NCBI GenBank assembly: GCA_014385265.1
Contig: JACRTJ010000013.1
Span: 124,001-188,000 of the forward strand
Direction: 5' to 3'
Source of the DNA: Enterocloster hominis (ex Liu et al. 2021)
GTDB taxonomy: Bacteria > Bacillota > Clostridia > Lachnospirales > Lachnospiraceae
DNA length: 64,000 nucleotides
A program made the translations under genes and the position numbers. Under the pieces are notes generated by a model. That model saw only the letters and a list, made by a program, of their open reading frames with translations. It was not told the origin of the DNA and did not search any database. Below are positions 19,768 to 27,430 of the stretch, piece after piece (positions within the stretch are counted from its first letter, which is position 1; every line of letters begins with the position of its first letter).

Positions 19768-20906
19768 GCTCCCGCCTCCCCACTGAGTATTTTTTGTATC
19801 ATATATTCTGCCAGCTCCTTCTGCTCATGGTTCATGGGCTGGTTATTCTGAAGCTCATAAAACTCTTCAAAAAGCTCCATGGGAGTCTTCTCCTTCTCAT
19901 GATCCCCAGCTTCCATCTCCCGGTCCTCCCTAGTCCTCCGGTTGTCATACTCCAGCCGCATCAGGTTCGGATAAACTGCCCGCAGCTTCTGGATCCCTTC
20001 GGGAATGTCCTCCTCGTCCGTGAGCGTGATCTGGACATAGTCCTCTGTGTTCATCTCCCTGTAAAATTCCCGGCTGGCCACCTCCATATATGTCCCCCGG
20101 AGCTTCCTCATGTCCCGCAGCGGCTTTAAAGGGATCTGGGAGATCTTTATATTTCCCTTTTCAAAAAGTTCCACTACAGTCACTGACTTCTCCTGCGACG
20201 CCTCTGAGAATGAATATTTCAGCGGCGTTCCGCAGTAGCGCACCGTCTCCCGTCCCACATGCTGGGGACCATGGATATGGCCCAGGGCCACATAGTCGAA
20301 GGGAGCGAACACCGATACGCCCACCTGATCCAGGCCGCCCACCGAAACCTCCTCCGACTCACACCGGACGGCTCCCGTCACAAACTGATGGGCCACCAGT
20401 ACGTTCCGCATTCCCGTATCCACATCCAGGTGATCCACCGCCGTCCGGACCGCCTCCTCATACGTCCCGATCTCCTGGTCCGGAAACACATGGCGGACTG
20501 CCGCCGGCTTCAGAAAAGGAAGGAGCCATATGGTCACCGGACCGTACTGGTCCTCCATAACAATGCTCCTTCCTGTTCCGTCGTACACCGGAGATACATA
20601 CACCCGGCGGCCGCTCATGATCTCTGCCCCAAAAGCGATCCGTTCCGGAGAGTCATGATTTCCGCTGATCAGAAAAACCGGGATCCCCCGGTCCGCCAGA
20701 GACGTCAGAAATCCGTCCAGCACCTGCACTGCCTCCCCGGACGGCACGGTCTTATCATAAATATCCCCGGCCAGGAGAACGCCGTCCGGCCTCTCCTGGT
20801 CCACGATCCCCAGAATCTCATCTAAAATATACCTCTGATCCTCCAGCATGGAAAACTCATACACCCGTTTTCCAATATGGAGATCCGAAAGATGCAGCAA
20901 TTTCAT
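19764..20906 (-). CDS. sbcD: Exonuclease SbcCD subunit D
   Basis: This 380-residue nuclease is the Mre11-like subunit of SbcCD. The calcineurin-like phosphoesterase motifs appear in order: HLSDLHIGK (D-x-H), LLAGDIYDK (GDxxD), ISGNHDSPERI (GNHD), VAHQFV and ALGHIHGPQHV (GHxH); these bind two Mn ions. The start at 20906 (MKLLHLSDLH) is chosen because GAGGAGG precedes it; eleven extra upstream codons can be read but lack support and are not typical of the family. It overlaps sbcC by 4 bases. Confidence 0.96.
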   Translation of the reverse strand: MKLLHLSDLHIGKRVYEFSMLEDQRYILDEILGIVDQERPDGVLLAGDIYDKTVPSGEAVQVLDGFLTSLADRGIPVFLISGNHDSPERIAFGAEIMSGRRVYVSPVYDGTGRSIVMEDQYGPVTIWLLPFLKPAAVRHVFPDQEIGTYEEAVRTAVDHLDVDTGMRNVLVAHQFVTGAVRCESEEVSVGGLDQVGVSVFAPFDYVALGHIHGPQHVGRETVRYCGTPLKYSFSEASQEKSVTVVELFEKGNIKISQIPLKPLRDMRKLRGTYMEVASREFYREMNTEDYVQITLTDEEDIPEGIQKLRAVYPNLMRLEYDNRRTREDREMEAGDHEKEKTPMELFEEFYELQNNQPMNHEQKELAEYMIQKILSGEAGA

Positions 20907-20982
20907 ACGCGCAAACCTCCTCAGCTGTTTTCTTTTCAATCAGGAAAGCAGGCCTTCCTCTGGTCAACAGCAGGATCTTCCA

Positions 20983-21468
20983 TCAGATCCTGCCCTCTCT
21001 TTCCAGATATTCCAGGAATGCCGTACATCCAGTGACCACATCCCTGTACGTTTCATCAAACGCCCCGGAATACCAGGGATCCCGGCAATCTGCTGTGGAG
21101 CCTGCAAACTCAAGCAGCTTTCTGATCTTATCCCCGCTGCGGTGCCCAGTCATGCGTTCTATATTTCTGATGTTCATGGAATCCATGCCGATGAGATAAT
21201 CATAATGATCATAATCCGCCGCCTTTAGCTGGACGGCCCGCTTGCCGTCGCAGCGGATCCCGTGCTTTGCCAGTTCCTCTCTTGCCGGCGGATAAACCGG
21301 ATTTCCTACCCCATTCCATATTTCTTCTGTACTGGTGGCCGCCGACGCGATCTCAAATTGATCGGCCATGCCCCGCCTGGATACCATATCCTTTAAAACG
21401 AACTCTGCCATGGGGGAGCGGCAGATGTTGCCGTGGCAAATAAATAACACTCTGACATATCGTTTCAT
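20983..21468 (-). CDS. Low molecular weight protein-tyrosine phosphatase
   Basis: This 161-residue cytoplasmic phosphatase has the P-loop CHGNICRS (C-x5-R) near its start and the general-acid segment DPWYSG (residues about 128-133), plus GMDSMN in the middle. The family dephosphorylates tyrosine or arginine phosphates. The first codons (MKRYVRV) differ from the second copy of this 5' end found at 26350, and the start lies at the edge of an AT-rich island. This suggests that an integrated element replaced the native 5' end while keeping the reading frame. The ribosome site (CAGGAT) is weak compared with that of the remote copy. Confidence 0.93.
   Translation of the reverse strand: MKRYVRVLFICHGNICRSPMAEFVLKDMVSRRGMADQFEIASAATSTEEIWNGVGNPVYPPAREELAKHGIRCDGKRAVQLKAADYDHYDYLIGMDSMNIRNIERMTGHRSGDKIRKLLEFAGSTADCRDPWYSGAFDETYRDVVTGCTAFLEYLEREGRI
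21423..21453. repeat. Putative attachment site, left copy (inside the phosphatase gene)
   Basis: A 31-base segment matches 26315-26345 at 26 positions, with an uninterrupted core TTGCCGTGGCA. It covers codons of VLFICHGNI of the phosphatase. A tyrosine-recombinase-derived reading frame begins about 190 bases away. Read as one end of an integrated element; inference. Confidence 0.5.
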
Positions 21469-21638
21469 ATCCTGGTATAACCTCGTTTTTCCTTGTATTC
21501 TCTACATTTCAAAGCATTTGCCCTAATACTATATGTAGGCATAGTATAGCATATCTTCGCATATCTAGGCCAGCAAAAAAAGTAAATTCACAGGTAAATT
21601 CTCTGTCCATATGGATTTCAAGCAAAAAAGATTCCGGA

Positions 21639-22688
21639 CTATGCCATCCGGAACCATTTTCCTGCCTGTTCTTTTTCGTTGATCTCCTTCATTGCCTCCA
21701 GCCGGTCTACTTCTCTTTTTGCGTCTGCCAGACCCAGATGGGTATACACATTCATCGTCACTTCAATCGAACTATGCCCCATCAGATATTGCAGCGTTTT
21801 CGGACTAATACCGCTCTTCGCCATATTCGTACAGTAGGTATGGCGGCAGATATGAGGGGTAATCTTCGGCAGCTTCCTTTTATTCTCTTTGTTGTGCTTC
21901 TCAACTGCACGCTGGAAACGCTTTTCCCACTGATACGATACCATTGCCTTTCCCCGTCTGTCCAGAAACAAAAATCCACTGTATCCGTCTATGATCTGCT
22001 CCACCTTTGGGGCTTTCCGGTTCTCAAGCACCCTCTGAAATGCTTCATAAACCTCTTCCGTCATCGGCAGGATTCTTGTTCCTGCATTGGTCTTGGTTTC
22101 CTCGATGTACTTCCCCTTATGTCCTGTGGTTTGCAGCTGATGGTTGATATTGATTGTACGCTCTTTCATATCAATGTCTCTCAATGTCAGTCCGCTCAGC
22201 TCTGAAACCCGAAGTCCGGTTTTAAACAGGATAAACATCCCGTCATAGCACTCACGATAGGTCTCGTCATTCTTCACAAAGTCCAGAAATCGCTTCTCCA
22301 CGCTTGGCTCCACTGCATCCCGTTTACTGGAATCATTGATTAAGACCATCTGTACAGCTCCCCAGCGGTCAAATGCAATCTCTCGGATATTGAAACGCTC
22401 TCCCAGCCTTTCTATGAATTTTTCAATAAATCCATAATGAACAACATTTCCCTCTGTGGTCATAAGATACCCCTGTTTTTCCCAGACATCATACGGAACA
22501 TGGTCTCTTCTGACTCGCAACTCCAACGTATCTTCCGGAATCCAGAAATAAGGCAAGATAGCAAACTTGTCATTCTCATCCCTCGGCGGAAACACCAATA
22601 CAAGCTGAATATGCCTCCCGATTGTGCTGCGTGTCCAGCCGTTTTGTTCTCCGATTTCTTTCTGCGTCAAGTGCTGGAAGTAATACAA
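21639..22688 (-). pseudogene. Chimeric ORF: sigma-like HTH + terminase fragment + Tn916-family integrase catalytic domain
   Basis: One open frame of 349 codons joins three unrelated pieces. Residues 1-28 (YYFQHLTQKEIGEQNGWTRS) look like a region-4-type helix-turn-helix. Residues about 30-114 are an internal piece of a phage terminase large subunit (FWIPEDTLELRVRRDHVPYD, REIAFDRWGAVQM). From about 115 to the end is the catalytic domain of a Tn916-family tyrosine recombinase (TGLRVSELSGLTLRDID with catalytic Arg, PHICRHTYC with H-x-x-R, LMGHSSIEVTMNVYTHLG with the Tyr). The integrase lacks its arm-binding and core-binding N-terminal domains, so it is probably non-functional. The likely first codon is TTG with no good ribosome site. 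Confidence 0.75.
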
Positions 22689-22875
22689 AAAGATAGGCTT
22701 CGTATTCAGTCATGGAAAATCCCCCTTTCTTCGATTATGGGAAAGGGCGGCAGCACTTTTTTGCTGTCGCCCCTTGATTACCCACCAGCAAGGACAGGCG
22801 GGGCTGTCAACGGTGGGCGCAGTCCATTTACTTGCCGTTGACTGGCTCGGCTGGGTTTGCTATTCCAGCAAGATT

Positions 22876-23724
22876 TCAAGATACTGTTTTCAAAATAGTA
22901 CCTATATCTCCGTCAAGACATACTGACTGTCGCTTAATTTCGGTTGGTGCATAAGCGTCAGATAAATTAACACAGGAATATATTGCATTAGGATTTTGCA
23001 CTGTCATTTTCCAAAAAGAATATTTAATTATGACAGGTGTGTTATTGCCTACACCCAGTTCAAAAAGCAACAATTTTGAGACTTTATGTCTGCGGACAAA
23101 ATCCTCATATCGGATATTCGCCTGATACCAGCCTTCGTCTTGAACAAAAGAATTGTCACACCGTAAATTCATTGTCATTGGTGCGCCACAAACAGGACAA
23201 TAGGGAATGAGTTCGGAAGGAATTTTCATGTTCTGTTGTTCGGCAATCATTTTTCGGACTGCCGTTTCATTATCATACGTCTTTTGATGACACGCTTTTG
23301 AACACTGCCATAAGCCATAATCACCCTGTGTGTAAAATAATCTCTTTTTATCAAAATGGTTGATTTGAAATAAATGGTCTACATTGGTCGTCAGAACAAA
23401 ATAATCTTTGCCATGTATCAATTTCAGCAGCATTTGGTACACTTCGTTTTGCGGTTGGTCGTAACGGTTACAGTAAATATGCCTTGACCACCACGCCCAG
23501 TATTCTTCCAGCGTTTCGTATGGATAGAAACCGCCGGAATACATATCAGAAATCCCGTATTTCTGGTTGAAATCAGCAAAATATTTCTGAAAACGTACAC
23601 CGTCATAAGTGTAACCAGCTGATGCAGATAGTCCGGCTCCCGCACCTATTAGAATTGCATCAGCATTGTCGATTGCCTGTTTTAGTCTTTTTATATTATC
23701 CGAATAGTTTTCGGTAGATTTCAT
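22876..23724 (-). CDS. Class M sirtuin (SirTM), macrodomain-linked
   Basis: This 282-residue NAD-dependent protein resembles the SirTM sirtuins described in Staphylococcus and Streptococcus, which ADP-ribosylate a lipoyl carrier protein rather than deacetylate. NAD site: GAGAGLSASAG (27-37) and TTNVDH (112-117). The usual catalytic His is Gln133 (YTQGDYG), as in class M. Four zinc cysteines are C141, C145, C176 and C179. It overlaps the macrodomain gene by 29 bases, with the start taken at MKSTENY; longer in-frame readings are possible but run deeper into that gene. No GcvH-like or LplA-like gene is beside it, so its target here is unknown. Confidence 0.88.
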   Translation of the reverse strand: MKSTENYSDNIKRLKQAIDNADAILIGAGAGLSASAGYTYDGVRFQKYFADFNQKYGISDMYSGGFYPYETLEEYWAWWSRHIYCNRYDQPQNEVYQMLLKLIHGKDYFVLTTNVDHLFQINHFDKKRLFYTQGDYGLWQCSKACHQKTYDNETAVRKMIAEQQNMKIPSELIPYCPVCGAPMTMNLRCDNSFVQDEGWYQANIRYEDFVRRHKVSKLLLFELGVGNNTPVIIKYSFWKMTVQNPNAIYSCVNLSDAYAPTEIKRQSVCLDGDIGTILKTVS

Positions 23725-24475
23725 CGTCCATATCTTTGAAAACATTAAATACCACCTTGATTTTACTTTGCGTTTGAGATTTATAGTTCCTAACTGCCCG
23801 TACCGCAATTTCCGCAGCTTTCTCATTTGGAAAATGAAATTCTCCTGTTGAGATACAACAAAATGCTATACTGGTTACTCCATTCTTTTCTGCAAGTGAC
23901 AGGCAAGAACGGTAGCAGTCTGCAAGCAGTTCACAGTCAGATTGTTTGAGTTTTCCTTGAATAATCGGTCCGACTGTATGAATTACAAACTCACTTGGCA
24001 AATTAAAGGCTGGCGTGATTTTTGCCTGTCCTGTCTGTTCCTCATGCCCTTGTTGTTTCATCAGATTATCACATTCAAGCCTGAGCTGTATTCCTGCAAA
24101 GGTATGAATTGCATTATCAATGCAGCCATGACAAGGGCAAAAGCACCCTAACATTTGACTGTTTGCTGCGTTAACAACCGCTCCGCATTTTAACGTTGTA
24201 ATATCCCCTTGCCATAAATATAAATCTTCTGTAATGGCAGTCAAGCTTTCAATATCGGTAATCCCTTTGCCCCTAAGCTCTGCTTGCAGATATTCGTCCT
24301 GTATCTTCAAAAATTGAAAAGACGCTGGCATTGGCGGGCGTACATTTACAAGTGACCGAAATAGCTGAAATTGATTTTTTTCATCTTTCCCAAAAGAGAG
24401 CGCCTGCTTTTTATATTGCGGCATTTCATTTAAGAGAAAAGAATTGAGTTGATATAGCCGTTCAAGCTGCGTCAT
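23696..24475 (-). CDS. Zinc-macrodomain protein ADP-ribosyl hydrolase
   Basis: This 259-residue protein has an N-terminal helical extension and a macrodomain. LWQGDITTLKCGAVVNAAN (88-105) is the ADP-ribose-binding start, and MLGCFCPCHGCIDNAIH (108-124) is the Cys/His loop typical of the zinc-dependent macrodomains paired with SirTM. CCISTGEFHFPNEKAAEIA is the second ligand loop. The family removes ADP-ribose from proteins, so it would reverse the sirtuin next to it. Its ATG overlaps the stop of the flavin/ferredoxin gene (ATGA) and its 3' end overlaps the sirtuin, so the genes form a tightly coupled cassette. Confidence 0.92.
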   Translation of the reverse strand: MTQLERLYQLNSFLLNEMPQYKKQALSFGKDEKNQFQLFRSLVNVRPPMPASFQFLKIQDEYLQAELRGKGITDIESLTAITEDLYLWQGDITTLKCGAVVNAANSQMLGCFCPCHGCIDNAIHTFAGIQLRLECDNLMKQQGHEEQTGQAKITPAFNLPSEFVIHTVGPIIQGKLKQSDCELLADCYRSCLSLAEKNGVTSIAFCCISTGEFHFPNEKAAEIAVRAVRNYKSQTQSKIKVVFNVFKDMDDEIYRKLFG

Positions 24476-25105
24476 AAGCTACCACCTCTTTTCTCTATTG
24501 CACGTACAGGGCAGATTTCATAACAGTTTCCACAATGCAAACAATGTTCCTGTTGAATCACAACAGGCTTTTTTTCTATGTCGATACATTTTTGAGGACA
24601 ACGGGAATAACATAATTTACACCCAATACATTTATCCGTAACAAAATAACGTTCTTGATTATCTTTTCCGCCTCCAAATGTAAAACCAGCCCGTTCAATC
24701 GGTTTTTTGGATAAATCAAACCATTCCCCACTTCCTTCGTAGAGCTGAAATACCGTAAGGGCAGACATGGATTCCACACTGGGGTAGAGTTCATTCATAT
24801 AAGGATTTTTTTTGAAAAAGTGTTGGCAGGAGTGTTGTTCCAACTTCACGCACTTTTCCACGAACAGAAACAGCCACACAGGATAAGGTATCTTTTCCCC
24901 TCATTCCTGTTAGAGCTATGAAGCCCTGTTTTTTCAGTCTGTCATAAAATCCTTTTCCCTTTGCGGTTAAAAAATACAAACCATTTTCATCAAAATCCAT
25001 AATGTCAATGGCACAAGTTACAGGCAGATCGTTATCGTCTACAGTAGCTATAACAGTGGAATGAATTTCATCCACAATAAAGGAAAAATATTCTCGGATA
25101 GTCAT
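24472..25105 (-). pseudogene. Pyridoxamine-oxidase-like flavin domain fused to 2x[4Fe-4S] ferredoxin, split by a frameshift
   Basis: The N-terminal frame (25105 down to about 24800, MTIREYFSFIVDEIHSTV) is a split-barrel FMN-binding domain. The C-terminal frame resumes at KNPYMNELYPSVESMSALTV and ends with two clusters, CIGCKLCYSRCPQKC and CLHCGNCYEICP. The two join if one base is removed from a run of eight A (minus strand; T 24806-24813): CAA AAA AAT CCT would read Q-K-N-P. As written, the first frame stops three codons later. Intact relatives are single proteins (family knowledge). A sequencing error, phase-variable tract or slippage could each explain it. It is upstream of and coupled to the macrodomain gene. 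Confidence 0.8.
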
Positions 25106-25167
25106 GATGTGTCCTCCATATAGGGCAGCCCTGCAACCTTATCGGCTCGCAGGGCTGCTCTTGCTAT

Positions 25168-25569
25168 TTACAGGTCATATTCTTTCGGCGGGTTGCCGGA
25201 AAAGTCAGCGATTACTGCGTGTGCGTCCTCAAGATAGAATACCTCAAAAATCGGGTTGTCTGCGGTTTGATACTGTCCCTTTACAATCGGGTTGTTCATG
25301 CAGCCTTCTTTTACTGCCATGTTGTTCTCAAAAACAACTTTCCCGTTCAAGCGAATCCACGCATACGCCGGAGAAGAAACACAAACTTCAATATAGGGGT
25401 TATTCTGAATATCCTTATAAACATCTTTCGTATTATTTGTGCAGAACCACAGCTTTCCGTCCTGCTCAAAGCAGAACATAAACGGACGGCATTTTGCTTT
25501 CCCGTCACGACCAACTGTGGCAAGATACTGTACGGGATTTTCCTGTAAAAATTTCACAACTTCATTCAT
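25168..25569 (-). CDS. Pyridoxamine 5'-phosphate oxidase family flavoprotein
   Basis: This 133-residue single-domain split-barrel protein (MNEVVKFLQENPVQYLATVG ... KAKCRPFMFCFEQDGKLWFC) probably binds FMN and acts as a small reductase or oxidase; a substrate cannot be named. The start at 25569 has AGGAGG nine bases upstream, and a longer upstream reading is an unsupported extension. It heads the minus-strand cassette and is divergent from the hxlR-type regulator, with tandem 14-base repeats just upstream. This is a common arrangement for HxlR-controlled redox genes. Confidence 0.85.
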   Translation of the reverse strand: MNEVVKFLQENPVQYLATVGRDGKAKCRPFMFCFEQDGKLWFCTNNTKDVYKDIQNNPYIEVCVSSPAYAWIRLNGKVVFENNMAVKEGCMNNPIVKGQYQTADNPIFEVFYLEDAHAVIADFSGNPPKEYDL

Positions 25570-25598
25570 GATAAATGACCTCCTGATATTAAATAAGT

Positions 25599-25626
25599 TT
25601 TTTCGTTTGCAATTTTTCGTTTGCAA
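25599..25626. promoter_or_regulatory. Two perfect tandem 14-base repeats (possible HxlR operator)
   Basis: TTTTTCGTTTGCAA occurs at 25599-25612 and again, with no gap, at 25613-25626. It lies 30 bases upstream of the flavoprotein start and between the two divergent genes. Tandem sites spaced 14 bases apart would suit a dimeric winged-helix regulator; binding is inferred. Confidence 0.5.
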
Positions 25627-25652
25627 GATTATAATAATTCCGTAAAGCCCTT

Positions 25653-25683
25653 TTGTAAAGTAAGCACATAATTGTGCTATAAT
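25653..25683 (+). promoter_or_regulatory. Sigma-A-like promoter of the hxlR-type gene with internal inverted repeat
   Basis: A perfect TATAAT at 25678-25683 has TTGTAA at 25653 (19-base spacer, longer than ideal). Inside the spacer GCACA-TAAT-TGTGC (25663-25676) is an inverted repeat that could be an autoregulatory operator. The gene starts 35 bases past the -10 box. Confidence 0.55.
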
Positions 25684-25717
25684 TACCAAAATGAAACTAT
25701 AGAAAAGGAGAGATACC

Positions 25718-26044
25718 ATGCCAAACGAAAAAAATTTGCCAGCCTGCCCAGTAGAAACCACCCTTATGCTGATAGGCGATAAATGGAAAGTTCTCATATT
25801 GCGTGACTTAATGCCCGGAACAAAACGATTTGGAGAATTAAAAAAATCCATAGGGAATGTTTCTCAAAAAGTATTGACAGCACAGCTGCGTGATATGGAA
25901 GAAAAAGGGCTTGTCAATCGAAAGGTTTATGCAGAAGTTCCACCACGTGTTGAGTACAGTCTGACAGAATTAGGTAAGAGCCTTAAACCGATTTTGGACG
26001 CTATGTGGAATTGGGGAGAGGAATATAAAGCCCAAAACGTATAA
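25718..26044 (+). CDS. HxlR family winged-helix transcriptional regulator
   Basis: This 108-residue regulator has the HxlR signature CPVETTLMLIGDKWKVLIL, with the Cys near the N-terminus that in some members senses electrophiles or redox stress, then FGELKKSIGNVSQKVLTAQL and the wing VPPRVEYSLTELGKSL. It is divergent from the flavoprotein-ferredoxin-macrodomain-sirtuin cassette and most likely controls it. AAAGGAGAG precedes the ATG. A strong terminator follows immediately. Effector unknown. Confidence 0.92.
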   Translation: MPNEKNLPACPVETTLMLIGDKWKVLILRDLMPGTKRFGELKKSIGNVSQKVLTAQLRDMEEKGLVNRKVYAEVPPRVEYSLTELGKSLKPILDAMWNWGEEYKAQNV

Positions 26045-26085
26045 AAAGTATCGGGACAGATTTCATTTTGTCCCGATACTTTTTG
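26045..26085 (+). terminator. Bidirectional-type terminator after the hxlR-type gene
   Basis: AAAAAGTATCGGGACA and TGTCCCGATACTTTTT form a perfect stem with a loop of about 10 bases and T runs on both strands. It begins directly after the stop codon. Confidence 0.9.
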
Positions 26086-26154
26086 AGTGTGTGTTACTTT
26101 ACCGCACATGAGCATTTGCTTAGGGTAGATATTCTATTATTAGTCCCTAACACA

Positions 26155-26196
26155 AGCGGCAGCAATCCATTCAAAGGACGCTGCCGCTAAATTTTT
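26155..26196 (+). terminator. Second hairpin with T tract
   Basis: AGCGGCAGC (26155-26163) pairs with GCTGCCGCT (26180-26188), then AAATTTTT. No gene ends directly before it on the plus strand apart from the hxlR-type gene, so it may be left over from a lost gene. Confidence 0.5.
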
Positions 26197-26224
26197 CCAT
26201 TTACAATTTTGTCATTCAAGGCTC

Positions 26225-26350
26225 TTACTGAAAAAATGGTGTAGTAGTGGTGTAGTAAGTGCCTATTTGCTTTGTAAATCTATTGATTTTACAGGCTTTT
26301 TCAAGGCTTTTCAAGATATTGCCGTGGCAGATGAATAAAACTCTAATCAT
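26225..26350 (-). pseudogene. Truncated 5' end of a low molecular weight phosphatase gene
   Basis: A 41-codon frame starts MIRVLFICHGNI, the P-loop start of the phosphatase at 20983-21468, then breaks into unrelated residues (LKSLEKACKINRFTKQ..) and stops. CAGGAGAATTTT gives it a proper ribosome site. It looks like the displaced 5' end of a phosphatase gene left at the far end of an integrated element. The tail contains repeated ACTAC/TACACC triplets. Confidence 0.6.
26315..26345. repeat. Putative attachment site, right copy
   Basis: Partner of the segment at 21423-21453 (26 of 31 bases identical, core TTGCCGTGGCA). The distance between copies is about 4.9 kb and encloses the integrase-derived ORF and the sirtuin/macrodomain cassette. 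Nearby GGTGTAGTAGTGGTGTAGTA (26238-26257) and TGTGTAGTAGT (26486-26496) may be recombinase-binding repeats. Confidence 0.45.
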
Positions 26351-26589
26351 AAAATTCTCCTGTTCTGAAATGCCCTGTAATGCCGAGTTTTGCAAGGTTT
26401 TATCGGCTTTTCCGAGCATCGTATTTTTATTCTCTAAAACTACACTTTTTGCAAAATAATGCAAAACGGAGCAAATCAATGCCTTGTGTAGTAGTCAAAT
26501 CGTAGTCAGTTAAGGGGGGTCAGACTACGGATGGGGGTGTGCATTATTTAACAAAAGGGGGGTACAGAACACAACATCGTATGCGTTCA

Positions 26590-27402
26590 TTATAGTTCTT
26601 CTGCCATCACAAACCACTCTGGTTTAATATTGGCATCATCCGAAAGCCTTAATATAAGATTCTCATCACAAATAAAACTACTTCCTACCCATTCATCATA
26701 TAATCTTAATATTGCTTGCTTCAAAAATTCTACTGTCTTTCCATAATCTGTTTCTGGTGGATTTCCCATATCAAAAATCACATCTGACATAGGTATCAAA
26801 TACTCAATACAATAATACTTACTATTATCATAGTAATCAGTGACCATTCCACGAATACCCAAAAGACTTTCTATATTTCCTACCAATTCTGGGCAACTCG
26901 ACAATGACGAAAAATAACCATTGTTCTCTAAATATGACCGAAACGCAAACCCATTTACACAGTAATCTTGATTCTTATAGTATCCCAGCCTAGACTTTAT
27001 ATAGCAGACATTCCCACCATCATATCTAAATTCATTATCAAGTGATTGTAGTTCGTCCTTGTAATACAAGTCAATATGACCTTTGCTCGGTTTAAAGGTT
27101 ATTTTATACTTTTTGAAAAAGTTTGATAACGGAGAATCTTCTAACAAGAGTTGCTCCAAATTGTTATTCTTCTTCGGATCAGTTCCTTCCAATCTTCGAG
27201 AAAGATGAAACATTTGAATATGTTCGAGTACCTCATCTACCATATTATCAGAAAGGAAATCACTAACCCATTCCCATGGCTCCTTTTCTGTATCTTCATA
27301 AATGGACATAAAAATCTGTATCATCTCACTTGCCGAAAGATTCAAGAATTCCATTATTCCTTGTTTTAAGGACTCTTGTGTTCTTGCATCTATATATTTC
27401 AT
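26590..27402 (-). CDS. Hypothetical protein, second gene of an AT-rich two-gene module
   Basis: This soluble protein of about 270 residues is not recognised. It has an N-terminal helical, acidic part (MEFLNLSASEMIQIFMSIYE, EPWEWVSDFLSDNMVDEVLE), a central charged beta-type part (KYKITFKPSKGHIDLYYKDE) and a C-terminal part rich in Tyr and Asp. There are no signal peptide or membrane segments. The start at 27402 is taken from AAGGATG 12 bases upstream; an in-frame TTG at 27441 would overlap the upstream gene. It follows the zinc-ribbon nuclease-like gene by 28 bases in the same strongly AT-biased codon use, so the pair is probably one unit acquired together. Confidence 0.6.
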   Translation of the reverse strand: MKYIDARTQESLKQGIMEFLNLSASEMIQIFMSIYEDTEKEPWEWVSDFLSDNMVDEVLEHIQMFHLSRRLEGTDPKKNNNLEQLLLEDSPLSNFFKKYKITFKPSKGHIDLYYKDELQSLDNEFRYDGGNVCYIKSRLGYYKNQDYCVNGFAFRSYLENNGYFSSLSSCPELVGNIESLLGIRGMVTDYYDNSKYYCIEYLIPMSDVIFDMGNPPETDYGKTVEFLKQAILRLYDEWVGSSFICDENLILRLSDDANIKPEWFVMAEEL

Positions 27403-27430
27403 TTTGTTTGTCACATCCTTATTTTTTAAA

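Noticed and set aside
22740..22775. GGCGGCAGCA/TGCTGTCGCC hairpin near the chimeric ORF as a terminator or oriT
   Set aside because: The stem relies on G-T pairs, has no T tract in either useful direction, and no relaxase gene or nick-site motif is nearby.
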